Made by a program: the position numbers and the translations under genes. Positions 43,608 to 52,538 of a stretch of 64,000 nt of DNA are shown here, in pieces (the first letter of the stretch is position 1; each line of letters begins with the position of its first letter). The DNA is from 2-12-FULL-35-15 sp036386835 (GTDB lineage Bacteria; Bacteroidota; Bacteroidia; 2-12-FULL-35-15): positions 1 through 64,000 of the forward strand of contig DASVUX010000064.1 in the NCBI GenBank assembly GCA_036386835.1, read 5' to 3'. Below the pieces are notes generated by a model. It saw nothing but the letters and a program-made list of their open reading frames with translations, ran no database searches and had not been told where the DNA came from.

Positions 43608-46070
43608 TTACTCTATTATTGCTTCTCCATCCAATCCTGTAATTGCAAAGGCTTCTGTGGTATTTACTGCAATTAGTTCATTGTATAGTCTTCCAGTATT
43701 TTCTCCCTTTATTGGATTTTCCCGTAAAGTTATCACGATTGAAAAGGGATGATCCCCGGCATAGTCTAGTTGTTGATTGGGGCTTAAAAGTTTATGAAAC
43801 TTAGAATGTACCGCTATTTTAAAGGAATTTGTTTCCTCCAATAATTCCTTTCTGCTAATCACAAAGGACATTTTTTGAGAATTGCTAAGCAGTTTCGGTT
43901 TATAATAGTAATCCTGCGCCCAAGATGCCTTAAATTTAATATTAGCCATCTTATTTCCGTTCAATCCATCATTTGTATCAATTCCTGCTGCATCTTTTGT
44001 TTGCAGCGGCTTATTTCTGAAAAGGCCGAAAGTAGTATGTAAAGGGCAGTATGTAAGGTGGTTATTGGGTATAGGTTTAAATTTAAAGCAAAGTGTAATA
44101 TCCACCTGCAACAATGAGTTCTTCCTTTCAACCGTGTTCAGGTAATCAGGAATGTGAATCGGATAAGCCTTTATTTCTGTAGCCTTAATACTGTCCTCTA
44201 AAACAAAAGTTACTGTATTTTCATCCGAGAAGAGGCATTTGTCATCATCAGGAATACCGCGCCCAGTAAGATGTGTTTCGTAAAAGCTGCTCGCGCTGAA
44301 AGTATTACCAAGCTTTGGAGGCGTGGTACAGTTTAGTATGAGAGCCTTAACTGTTTGCATCGAATGGATCAGGGCGGGGTAATGCCTTAGCAGCTTAGCA
44401 GCAAGATTTGCCGTTAAAGGGCCGGAATAGCTGCTACCAACTTGCCTAATATAGAAAACACCTGGACTGATACTTAGCGTTCTTAAACCTGTGTTTGTAG
44501 GATCTATACGGGCATCAAAGTCGCCAGCATAATTCATTAGGTCGGGCTTAAGTAATTGTTTGTTAATCCTGGATTTATTAATTGACGGATGATTCCAGTT
44601 AATATGATGCTTACGGGTATAAATAGCCGGGTGCTCGCCATTAGGTGAAATACACAATGTGTCATTTCCTTCCAGGTTACCAGCAGCAGAGCCAATGCTA
44701 ATATTATTCATACTATCCGAAGGTACACAGAGATTTGCTTGTACATCTTCAAAATGTGTCGGGTAAGTAACAGCAGCAGGCACTCCACCCTGAATAGTCG
44801 TTAAGTTATCATTATTACCAACCGAAACAAAAATTAAAATATCGAGCTCATAGGCCAGCATATCCAATGAGTAGGAGTAATCCGCTATATTAGAATTATC
44901 TGCTTTAGGAGTAGTATAAGCAATAGTAAGCGTAAATATTTTTACACCGTGGTCAGTGTGTGCTTTCCTGATTAGTTTCAGCACCTCCGTCTGTGGTATT
45001 ACTCCTAATTTACCACCTAAAATCTTAATGGACAGCAAACGAGCATCCGCTTCAAAATCTCCTGTATGGTTGGGATAGATTCTTTTTCCTAACGAGGCCA
45101 AAGTAGCTACTGCGGTACCATGGTCGGCACTGTCATCTAACGCGCTGGTCCCTGTAAGGTCAAAGTCATTATTAGTGTTTACCGTTAACACGGCAATAGG
45201 TGACTGGCTGCTTATTCCGGTATCAATTATCCCTATTATTGGCAAAGTAGTATCGGCTGCGTTGCTGATGGTAAAACCGTGTGAGCGGATAGGTGTATTG
45301 AAAGCACTTGGGCCAATTACCCCAGCTAAAAAGGAATTCGCGCTTTGAATAACGTCAAAATTGTTCAGTATTTCATTTATGACAGGTTCCGGCTGATTAA
45401 AAATTTCAATCCGGTTGTTTTGCAGATCTGCAGAAAAACTAATCTGTCGGATCCTCAAATAATTAATCAATTCGTTTTCTATTGGCCGAATCTTATTTGT
45501 AAATATTTCAGGGTTATCGATCAAATTCAGTAATACGTAATCTTCGTAACGTTCATACTTTTTAACCTTTCCAGGGCTGTAAAACAAGAACTCTCTTATA
45601 TACTTAATGTCAGTATTATAACCAACTGCACCGGAATGATCTGTGGTATTTATAAAGATTTGAATATTTTCGAGGAAGTTAGCAAAGGCAGTTTCATTAA
45701 TCACTGCAAAGAGCGCTCTTGTATTAAATTCCGAATACCGTACGGGAGAAAGGCCAAAGTTGGTTCTATACCTGTTTTCAAAAAAAATCGAATCGAAAGA
45801 ATTAAAGAAGACCAGCTCTACCAGCTCAACAGTAGCGGGTATAGCAAGCTGGGGGTTTCGTTGGTCCTCCTTTGTTCGTTTATCGACAATATAATTTGTC
45901 CTGGAGCGGGTAAAGCTTTCTCGCAGCAAAGAATAATCTATCTCTTCCTCTTCATCATCCTCCTGATCTTCTTCTTCTTCAGGTGCAGCGCCATACCGCG
46001 TTTTCTGCTTGAATTTCACTACACCCTCCACAGGATTACGAAAATATAAATGGGGCTTTTTTTCAGCCAT
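43608..46070 (-). CDS. S8 (subtilisin-like) serine protease, cytosolic, AAA-associated
   Basis: 820 residues with no signal peptide. A very acidic stretch lies at about 31-45 (EEEDQEDDEEEE). The catalytic triad of the S8 family is in place: Asp283 in GIIDTGIS, His317 in DHGTAVATLA and Ser547 in GSSYSGPLTAN (GTSMAxP equivalent). The oxyanion Asn is in VSVGNND. Extended N- and C-terminal regions (1-270, 600-820) are not recognised. Lack of a signal peptide and the convergent AAA+ partner suggest an intracellular, regulated protease. A defence or stress role is possible because it sits in a mobile island. Confidence 0.9.
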   Translation of the reverse strand: MAEKKPHLYFRNPVEGVVKFKQKTRYGAAPEEEEDQEDDEEEEIDYSLLRESFTRSRTNYIVDKRTKEDQRNPQLAIPATVELVELVFFNSFDSIFFENRYRTNFGLSPVRYSEFNTRALFAVINETAFANFLENIQIFINTTDHSGAVGYNTDIKYIREFLFYSPGKVKKYERYEDYVLLNLIDNPEIFTNKIRPIENELINYLRIRQISFSADLQNNRIEIFNQPEPVINEILNNFDVIQSANSFLAGVIGPSAFNTPIRSHGFTISNAADTTLPIIGIIDTGISSQSPIAVLTVNTNNDFDLTGTSALDDSADHGTAVATLASLGKRIYPNHTGDFEADARLLSIKILGGKLGVIPQTEVLKLIRKAHTDHGVKIFTLTIAYTTPKADNSNIADYSYSLDMLAYELDILIFVSVGNNDNLTTIQGGVPAAVTYPTHFEDVQANLCVPSDSMNNISIGSAAGNLEGNDTLCISPNGEHPAIYTRKHHINWNHPSINKSRINKQLLKPDLMNYAGDFDARIDPTNTGLRTLSISPGVFYIRQVGSSYSGPLTANLAAKLLRHYPALIHSMQTVKALILNCTTPPKLGNTFSASSFYETHLTGRGIPDDDKCLFSDENTVTFVLEDSIKATEIKAYPIHIPDYLNTVERKNSLLQVDITLCFKFKPIPNNHLTYCPLHTTFGLFRNKPLQTKDAAGIDTNDGLNGNKMANIKFKASWAQDYYYKPKLLSNSQKMSFVISRKELLEETNSFKIAVHSKFHKLLSPNQQLDYAGDHPFSIVITLRENPIKGENTGRLYNELIAVNTTEAFAITGLDGEAIIE

Positions 46071-46187
46071 TGTATAGTTGATTGATAATCAAATTTATAA
46101 AAAAGATTGATTATCTCTAAATATGTTTTAAACCTTACCAATTATGTGAAGATACTTAGTTGGTTGCGCCTCGCTTTTATAAAAAGG

Positions 46188-46688
46188 TTATTCATAAAAA
46201 CTTGATCCCTTTATTTCTTCCAAAATGCTTTTTTCAATTTCCTGAATCTCTTTTAACTCCTCAATTTTCATTTTGATATCCTGAATATCAAAAACATAGT
46301 GTGTCTGCTCAGCCCATTCTTTTCCTCTCTCATTTTCAGAAAAAGCAACCTTCATATCTGAACATGTAATCTCTATACTTCCTTCTACTTCATTGGGCTC
46401 ACGCCAAACAGCGTGAATAAAAAGATTTCTTTGGCCTTGTACAGCTCTTATTTTAGTTAATACTGTATTCACTTGAATGTTATTAATATCCCCGTGTCTA
46501 AACTGATTTAATTTTTTTATTAAATCTAAATTCGAATTCAAGTTATTATTTTGTATTACAGTTCTCGAAATGAATTGGTCACCAGCCATTAAACCTGCAG
46601 CTATTAAATGAAGCATTTGCTCCATACGGGCGGACTGGATGGAAAGCAAACCCAGGTGTGCATAAAATTCTTTTTCTATTTCCTTCAT
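46188..46688 (-). CDS. Hypothetical helical protein, possible HEPN
   Basis: 166 residues, soluble and mostly helical. RNLFIHAVW gives an R-x4-H pattern as in HEPN ribonuclease domains, and the first helices (AHLGLLSIQSARMEQMLHLIAAGLM) fit a HEPN-like four-helix bundle. The family is not recognised and no MNT nucleotidyltransferase partner is adjacent. It could be a solitary HEPN RNase or only a look-alike. It follows the protease gene region, on the same strand and upstream of it. Confidence 0.6.
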   Translation of the reverse strand: MKEIEKEFYAHLGLLSIQSARMEQMLHLIAAGLMAGDQFISRTVIQNNNLNSNLDLIKKLNQFRHGDINNIQVNTVLTKIRAVQGQRNLFIHAVWREPNEVEGSIEITCSDMKVAFSENERGKEWAEQTHYVFDIQDIKMKIEELKEIQEIEKSILEEIKGSSFYE

Positions 46689-46754
46689 ATCATAAAAATA
46701 GGAAATTAGAATTATCCATCATTCTTTACCGGAACAACGGATCCGTTAAAAAAA

Positions 46755-46785
46755 AGAAAAGATCATAGTGAATATGATCTTTTCT
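46755..46785 (-). terminator. Terminator of the 46811 small gene
   Basis: A perfect 13-bp stem AGAAAAGATCATA/TATGATCTTTTCT (46755-46767, 46773-46785) runs into a T tract on the minus strand. Confidence 0.88.
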
Positions 46786-46810
46786 TAAGTATACCGGATG
46801 TATACATTGA

Positions 46811-47041
46811 TTAGTCTTGCTTCCTCGGGTCGTAAACTCTGATATACTCTTTCCCTTTCTCTTCGTTAGTTTTCCGGACCCACTTATAAAATTCCGCGAT
46901 GTCTTCTTCACTCGAATCCAAGGCAGGCCCGCTGAAGGTACAATTATGAGTACAGCAAATGAAGTGTGTTTCGTTTTCCCTAATTGATTCATCACCGAGG
47001 ACCGTTATTCCTCTCACTTTAATGTTTTCTTGTGCCTGCAC
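46811..47041 (-). CDS. Small hypothetical protein, N-terminus uncertain
   Basis: 76 residues from a GTG at 47041, with two Cys in HFICCTHNCTFSG, possibly metal-binding, and a charged C-terminus. No family is recognised. Adding one A to the run at 47060-47064 (minus strand) would join the frame to an ATG at 47076 and give the natural start MDENKKENKSAKV. The gene may be 5' frameshifted or the sequence short by one base there. It has its own terminator. Confidence 0.55.
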   Translation of the reverse strand: MQAQENIKVRGITVLGDESIRENETHFICCTHNCTFSGPALDSSEEDIAEFYKWVRKTNEEKGKEYIRVYDPRKQD

Positions 47042-47287
47042 CTTGGCTGACTTGTTTTCTTTTTATTTTCATCCATGATTTAATTTATTTTAAATTGTTA
47101 TAATACAAACCTATAACACACCATTCGGTAATGGGAGTAATCTGATTATAAAACACAATTTAAAGGTTCATTTTTACGATGTTTAAATTTCGTTTATCGT
47201 ATAAAATGTGAAATCATTGATATTACAGGTTTATAGAGCTACGGTGCGCGTGCTATAGATGGCTATTTGTGATGGTTGATGTATTGC

Positions 47288-48301
47288 CTAATGTTTAATA
47301 AACTTTGCGGTCGTTGATGCATTTTTTATTGTATCATACACTTTTAAGATATACATTCCAGCCGGCAAGCTTGAAATATCAATAACCCCGGAGGTGTTAT
47401 AAGCCGTGCTAATGGTTTGACCGGCAGCATTTATGATAGTGCAGGTAGAAAAAGAGTTCACTCCGATCTGAAGAGTATTGTGAGCTGGATTAGGATAAAG
47501 GCTCATACTGGTCAACTCTTCATTTCTAATTCCAGTTGTAATTGTAGGCGAAATAGCAAAACAAACCTGATTCCAGATAGCTCCGGCATTTGTCGGTAAA
47601 GCAACTCGTGCCATTGCAACGGAAGTTATATTCATTGAGGTGAGATCAATCCAACTATTATATAACGAATTGGTTTCCGTATTGAAGTCAAATGCCGAAA
47701 CTGCGGTTCCAGCGTTATAGGTAGTAGAACCACTACACCACTGAAAAACAAAATCTTCATCGCTTGTTGCAAAGCCGGGTCTTGAGGCATCCATATAAAC
47801 TGAATCTAACTGAAAACCTGCTGGTATAATATAGTCTTTGATACTCCATCCACTTCCATCAGTTCCATCTGCCGAAGTGTAACAGTCGTTAACAGATGAT
47901 AAAGCAAAGCACAGATCATCCCATATTGCATCAGTATTAGTAGGCAAAGCAACGCGTACCATTCCAACGGACGAATAGTTAAAGGTGGTTAAATCAATCC
48001 ATGTGTTATAAAGAGAAGTATTAATTGTGCTATAATCGAAAGGTGCTGTTGCAATCCCAGCGTTATAAATTGTAGTACCGGAACACGACTGAAAAACAAA
48101 ATCATGATCACTTGCTCCATAGCCAGGGCGAGAAGCACTCATTCTTACAGAGTCAATTCTATAACCGGTTGGGATGATGTAATCTTTATAGCTCCATCCG
48201 CTACCCTCAATACCGTCAGGTGAAGAATAGCAAGTAGGGCTCTGGGCATGCATGCTGATGTTAGTCAATAAAAGTATTGCAATAAATAACTTTGTTTTCA
48301 T
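47288..48301 (-). CDS. Duplicated-domain secreted protein with T9SS type A sorting domain
   Basis: 337 residues with a signal peptide (MKTKLFIAILLLTNISMHAQ). Two tandem copies of a ~110-residue domain follow. Each has CY-x-S-x-DG-x-x-GSGWS-x-KDYIIP, an ASRPG motif, DFVFQ-x-CSG and VALPTN. The C-terminal ~75 residues (MSLYPNPAHNTLQIGV ... LPAGMYILKVYD) are a type A sorting domain. The domain family is not recognised. It is the only T9SS cargo inside the island, so a mobile element carries a surface protein that needs the host's secretion system. Confidence 0.85.
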   Translation of the reverse strand: MKTKLFIAILLLTNISMHAQSPTCYSSPDGIEGSGWSYKDYIIPTGYRIDSVRMSASRPGYGASDHDFVFQSCSGTTIYNAGIATAPFDYSTINTSLYNTWIDLTTFNYSSVGMVRVALPTNTDAIWDDLCFALSSVNDCYTSADGTDGSGWSIKDYIIPAGFQLDSVYMDASRPGFATSDEDFVFQWCSGSTTYNAGTAVSAFDFNTETNSLYNSWIDLTSMNITSVAMARVALPTNAGAIWNQVCFAISPTITTGIRNEELTSMSLYPNPAHNTLQIGVNSFSTCTIINAAGQTISTAYNTSGVIDISSLPAGMYILKVYDTIKNASTTAKFIKH

Positions 48302-48386
48302 TTTTAAGGGTTTTGGTTAACCAAAGATAATAAAAATTCGGCATATATGACGAGATGAGTGCCTGGCATACTCAGACATTTGGGGT

Positions 48387-48614
48387 ATGCCCAAAGAGAA
48401 GGATATACTTGTTAATATAGGCGATTACATTGGTAAGAAAGCTAAAGCCAAATTTAAAAGCAATGTTGAATTTGCTAACGTTTGCGATGTTAACGAAAGT
48501 ACAATTCGCAGAATTTTACAAGGAAAACAGAATATATCTATCAGAGTTCTGAAAAGGATCTGTGAAGCCTTAGAAATAAAGTTGTCCGACTTGTTAAAAG
48601 AAACAGGTAATTAA
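48387..48614 (+). CDS. Short XRE-type helix-turn-helix protein
   Basis: 75 residues. The HTH is VEFANVCDVNESTIRRILQGKQNISIRVLKRICEALEIKLSDLL, an XRE (Cro/CI) fold with almost no other domain. It is convergent with the second XRE gene. It is probably a regulator of island genes. Confidence 0.88.
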   Translation: MPKEKDILVNIGDYIGKKAKAKFKSNVEFANVCDVNESTIRRILQGKQNISIRVLKRICEALEIKLSDLLKETGN

Positions 48615-48637
48615 TGAATCAAGTTATATGGCTGGTT

Positions 48638-48922
48638 CTATGATTCTTCTCTCTTATCTTCTTTAGTTTTCTTTACCCGTTTTTTCTTTTCCGGTAGTTC
48701 AATATGCAATAAGAGCTTGTACGGTTTAATATTAAAAACCTGCGCAAGCGCAAAAACAATGTGTAAACCTATAGAGAAATCAGCCCTTTCAATACGTTGA
48801 ATTGTGCGTTTATCTACGCCAGCCTCTTTACCCAATTCTTCCTGGGTTAAGCCACGTTCCATTCTTATCTCTTTCACCTTTTGCCCAAACTCTTTGATCT
48901 GGGCAGGGAACTTTTTTTCCAT
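48638..48922 (-). CDS. XRE-family helix-turn-helix regulator
   Basis: The frame can open at 48979, but MEKKFPAQIKEFGQKVKEIR from the ATG at 48922 is the natural start. The HTH is GLTQEELGKEAGVDKRTIQRIERADFSIGLHIVFALAQVFNI and the tail is basic (ELPEKKKRVKKTKEDKREES). It is a Cro/CI-like repressor in a convergent arrangement with the short XRE gene. It may control the array beginning at 49117. Confidence 0.9.
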   Translation of the reverse strand: MEKKFPAQIKEFGQKVKEIRMERGLTQEELGKEAGVDKRTIQRIERADFSIGLHIVFALAQVFNIKPYKLLLHIELPEKKKRVKKTKEDKREES

Positions 48923-49116
48923 TCTAATTGATTGATCTACTGGGCAAATATAGTAAACAATTAATTTTAAAAGCGGCAAAATTGTCGCTTTTGTTATTTT
49001 TAATTCGCTGTTTTCTAAATAGTTATATAAATATTTTCATTCACAGGAAACAATTTTTTATATACTGACCGTTTAATTTGACAAGCGACAAATAAGCCGC
49101 TTTAAAACAAGTAGAT

Positions 49117-49185
49117 ATGCGAAAACGATCCAGACAAAAGATCAAGAAGTTGTTTCAAAGAGAATACTCAGGATTACCACCATGA
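49117..49185 (+). CDS. Possible 22-residue basic leader ORF
   Basis: ATG at 49117 to TGA at 49185, product MRKRSRQKIKKLFQREYSGL plus two Pro. It is very basic. It might be a leader peptide or chance. It lies in the 258-bp region upstream of the paralogue array. Confidence 0.25.
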   Translation: MRKRSRQKIKKLFQREYSGLPP

Positions 49186-49237
49186 GAAAATAAGAAGCGT
49201 TGCGAATAAGAAGTTTAACTAAAAAATAGGAAACAAT

Positions 49238-49702
49238 ATGAAACATCAAAAATTTAACAATGCACGACTAATAAAATATGCGCAGCATTTACAAGTACAT
49301 GATTTAAGGTGCGAAAGATTCTGCAAAGCAATCAGGAAAAATAAAATTGTGCAGGAAACTATCGGCGATAAAAGTTTGAATCCACTGTGCTTGCAAGTAG
49401 TAATGGAGTTGCCTTTAATATTCTCAGAAGACTGGTGCTATGGAAAGGATTATTTGCCGGTATTAAAGAAGTGGCCTAAAGAGAACACTACTTCTGCGAT
49501 TATTTATTTCTTCGGCATAAACACGCAAATTTTACTTCATCTCTTTAGTCCCGGCAACCAGAGGATAGAAGTGTACGGTGGCTTCGTACTTCAACCCCGG
49601 CCTACTGCTATGCAACTGGCAAGGAACATCTTCGAGCTAATCGATATTGTTAGAGGCTATGAAGATGTCGTGGATAACGAAAATCAATTTTCTATGAACT
49701 AA
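49238..49702 (+). CDS. Unrecognised paralogue family, member 1
   Basis: 154 residues. I know no family for it. It shares with members 2-4 a pattern of ELP-x-x-F, FFG-x-x-x-x-x-LLHLFSPGNQ, VYGG-x-x-L and TAMQLARNIFELID. The N-terminus (ARLIKYAQHLQVHDLRCERF) matches the 'RLL-x-LA-x-HL' start of the others. It is cytosolic by sequence. It is the first gene of a + strand array with the nuclease-like DUF2130 gene in the middle. Confidence 0.6.
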   Translation: MKHQKFNNARLIKYAQHLQVHDLRCERFCKAIRKNKIVQETIGDKSLNPLCLQVVMELPLIFSEDWCYGKDYLPVLKKWPKENTTSAIIYFFGINTQILLHLFSPGNQRIEVYGGFVLQPRPTAMQLARNIFELIDIVRGYEDVVDNENQFSMN

Positions 49703-49712
49703 ATCGAAAAAA

Positions 49713-50212
49713 ATGAAAACTAAAAAAATCTATTTAAGTCGACTTTTAAAGTTAGCCAGATACCTGGGAAAGCAACATATGCTAGATGTTCTTTCCGGAA
49801 AGGTGAAGGATTACAATCCGATGGAGAAGTCGAGCACTTTTCTTGGGCGCTAAACTCTTTACCATATATATTCAAAGAGTGGAAGATCTCAGAAGATCAG
49901 CAACCGTCTCTTGAAAATTATGAAAAGCTGAGTTCCCTAACTTCTGCGGCCGTATGGTTCAATCTCGATTTTGATACCTTATCACATTTGTTTTTGCCAG
50001 GCTTTCAAGACCAGAAGTATGGAGGCAATAGCCTGAATCCTGAGGCAACTCCAAGTGATCTCAGTAACAACATCTATGAATTTGTAAGGCTAAACGGAAT
50101 GAAGGTATCACGAACACGAGATAAGAAGAAAAGTAAAAAAGTTTATAAACTAAAATCCAATAATTATGAAACAGGAAATAATTCAAATATCGTGTCCCGA
50201 GTGTGGGCATAA
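49713..50212 (+). pseudogene. Unrecognised paralogue family, member 2, frameshifted
   Basis: ATG at 49713 reads MKTKKIYLSRLLKLARYLGK, which matches the family N-terminus, but stops at about 49853. A shift of one base between 49770 and 49825 gives FSWALNSLPYIFKEW, HLFLPGFQDQKYGGNSLNPEATPSDLSNNIYEFV, the full family C-terminus. A single-base deletion explains it. Its frame ends inside the start of the DUF2130 gene. Confidence 0.55.
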
Positions 50213-51305
50213 TATCGATGTCAATCAAATAGTTTACGGGCAAATAGCAGATCAGATTAAACTGGACGCGACTCGGAAGTCGTCAGAAGAACGAAAAGCA
50301 TTTGAGACCCAGCTTCGCGCTAAGCTTTTACTTGAGAAGGAGGAGGAATTAAGTTCCTATAAGACCGAACTAAAGGAAAAAAGCGAACAGGTCAAGGACC
50401 TTAATAGAATGAGGGCAGAGCTGGAACGCTCCAAGCGAGAAAAAGAAGAATTACGAAGTCAAATTGAAGCAGAGGTTGAACAAAAATTCTCAGGTTCGCT
50501 AAATACCGAAAAGGAGCGTATACGGAAGGAATATGATGAAAAAAACAATTTAAAGATTTCGGAGAAAGAGCACCTTATCGACTCCCTCAAAACACAGATC
50601 CAGGTTTTAACAAGAAAAGTGGAACAAGGAAGTATGCAGTTACAAGGAGAAGTCCAGGAACTTGAGATTGAGAACTACCTAAAAGAGAACTTTCCTTTAG
50701 ATAACATCGAAGAAATAAAGAAAGGTGCTCGGGGTGCCGATTGTCTGCAAATTGTGAATTCACGTGAACGGATCAGCTGTGGTAGTATTTACTATGAATC
50801 TAAACGAACCAAAGATTTTTCGAGTGCATGAATACCAAAGTTCCGAACAGACATGCAGGATAAGAATGCAACGTTCGGGGTTTTAGTTACTGATGCATAT
50901 CCCAAAAACATAGAACGAATGACTTTGATTGATGGTGTTTGGGTTTGTAATGTAGATGAATTTAAAGGCCTATGCTTTGTTTTGAGAGAATCTGTGCTTT
51001 TACTGGACAGCTATTCAAGTACTCAAGAGAATAGAGGGGATAAAATGCACATGCTTTATAATTTCTTAACCGGCAACGAGTTCAGGATGCAGATTGAGAG
51101 TATAGTCGAAGGCTTTGTAACCATGCAAGATGAGTTGAATAGCGAAAGGCGAGCGATGGAAAGCATTTGGAAAAAACGTCAAAAGCAAATTGAGAAAGTT
51201 CTCCTTAATACTTCACACATGTACAGTAGTATAAGAGGTATTGCCGGAGCTTCAGTAGCTGAAATATTAGCATTGGAACTACCTAAAGCTGAATTGAGTG
51301 AGTAA
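50166..51305 (+). pseudogene. DUF2130 nuclease-like protein, interrupted by in-frame TGA
   Basis: About 380 residues in one frame, split by a TGA at 50829-50831. The first part has a CPECG zinc-ribbon-like start and a long coiled coil (about 40-160). A PD-(D/E)xK-like core follows: Asp in RGADCLQIV and Glu/Lys in YYESKRTKDF. After the TGA the frame goes on as IPKFRTDMQ, VLVTDAYPKN, GVWVCNVDEFKGLCFVLRES and the C-terminal RRAMESIWKKRQKQIEKVL. The TGA stands where family members carry Trp (FSxxW-I-x-KF), so a TGG to TGA change explains it. The stop overlaps the ATG of member 3 (TAATG). Confidence 0.8.
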
Positions 51306-51889
51306 TGCGCGATTTAGACCAAACCTTTCTGAGATTATTAATAGTGTCAGAGCACCTTGGCTCACAACACTATTATGAAAAGTATGAAGGTTTACATTTC
51401 TTCCACAATGATGGTGTTAATTTAATTAAATCAACTTGGATAATGAGAGACACAGATAATACATTCATGCGAATGATGATACTTGCAGCACATTTGGAGA
51501 ATGGACAATTTTATGAGGAGTACTATAGCTTACACTTCTTTTATTCTGACGATAAGAAAACTTTACTTATTGGGCGTGCAGGTAAGTATCACTGTGTCTT
51601 TCCCCAGGTAATTTGTGAATTGCCACATTTGTTCCTGGAGTTCAGGAAAGGAGGTGATGGACGGATCATTTATAAGCCATCACCAAAACTAAACAGTCAT
51701 TATGGGATGCTGGAATTTTTTGGTTTAGAACTGGATGAATTTCTTCATTTGTTTACAGTTGGTGGCCAGAAGCCTGAGAAATATGGCGGTCAGCTTCTAA
51801 CGATTGACTATACAATTGATCAGCTAAAAAGTAATCTATTTGAATTTATGCAAATCATTTTGAATGACCGGCAAGAAAAAAATGTATAA
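51305..51889 (+). CDS. Unrecognised paralogue family, member 3, with duplicated N-terminus
   Basis: 194 residues. The N-terminal segment occurs twice in a row: MRDLDQTFLRLLIVSEHLG ... GLHFF-x-NDG (1-37) and MRDTDNTFMRMMILAAHLE ... SLHFF-x-SDD (about 48-84). It then continues with the family body: VICELPHLF, FFGLELDEFLHLFTVGGQKPEKYGG and a variant TIDQLKSNLFEFM. The first copy may be the remnant of a further paralogue whose body was deleted. ATG overlaps the DUF2130 stop, so translation is coupled. Confidence 0.65.
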   Translation: MRDLDQTFLRLLIVSEHLGSQHYYEKYEGLHFFHNDGVNLIKSTWIMRDTDNTFMRMMILAAHLENGQFYEEYYSLHFFYSDDKKTLLIGRAGKYHCVFPQVICELPHLFLEFRKGGDGRIIYKPSPKLNSHYGMLEFFGLELDEFLHLFTVGGQKPEKYGGQLLTIDYTIDQLKSNLFEFMQIILNDRQEKNV

Positions 51890-51890
51890 A

Positions 51891-52337
51891 ATGAAACACT
51901 TCGAGGAAAAACTATTCCGGCTCTTCGTACTTGCAGATCATCTGCAAAAGGGCAAACTCTTCAATGATTATATTTTGCTTTCTGATATTTGAAATTTGGA
52001 TGAGCCTCCAGAAGTAATAGGTACAAAAAATAATTGCCACCATTGTTTCCCCTTTGTTTTTAGTGAACTTCCTTCATTGTTTTATGAGTTTGAGCAGTTA
52101 CCATATGGAATAATAAATTATAAACCAAACCCCTCTATGGAAGTTGACATTGCACTTCAATCATTTACGGGGCTTTCAAGTCAGGAATTTTCACACTGCT
52201 TTATGCCGGGTCATCAAGATCCATATTGGTGTGGAGTGGATTTGGATCTAAATGCAACCCCAGAAGAAGTCGGTAGAAACTTGCTGAGTTTCATAAACTG
52301 CAAATTGAATCTTCGATTGTACCGCTTGGATTTATAA
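51891..52337 (+). pseudogene. Unrecognised paralogue family, member 4, with in-frame TGA
   Basis: ATG at 51891 gives MKHFEEKLFRLFVLADHLQK, the family N-terminus, and TGA at 51990-51992 follows YILLSDI. The same frame continues as NLDEPPEV, FSELPSLFYEFEQ, FTGLSSQEFSHCFMPGHQD and LNATPEEVGRNLLSFI. A single TGG to TGA change would explain the stop. It starts 2 bp after member 3 ends. Confidence 0.6.
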
Positions 52338-52367
52338 AACTATCGTCAGTTTTATTGAATTCAGTCT

Positions 52368-52493
52368 ATGCAAAGAAATAATTTACAGCTACGAATCAAT
52401 AGAATCAACGATTTTAAAAATATATTCTTTTTCGAAGAACAAGTTGAAGAATGGAATCGTTTAAACTTGTCAAAATCAAAAATGGGTTGTTGA
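52368..52493 (+). CDS. Possible 41-residue ORF
   Basis: ATG at 52368 to TGA at 52493. The product has FKNIFFFEEQVEEWNRL and a basic N-terminus. It fills the gap before the excisionase-like gene. No family is known and it may be non-coding. Confidence 0.25.
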   Translation: MQRNNLQLRINRINDFKNIFFFEEQVEEWNRLNLSKSKMGC

Positions 52494-52538
52494 TTCGGAT
52501 AAAATCAGCCGCTAACAGCATAATAAATAAGAGTCAAT

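Noticed and set aside
50829..50831. Selenocysteine at the DUF2130 TGA
   Set aside because: The family has Trp at this place and I see no SECIS-like reason; a TGG to TGA change is enough.
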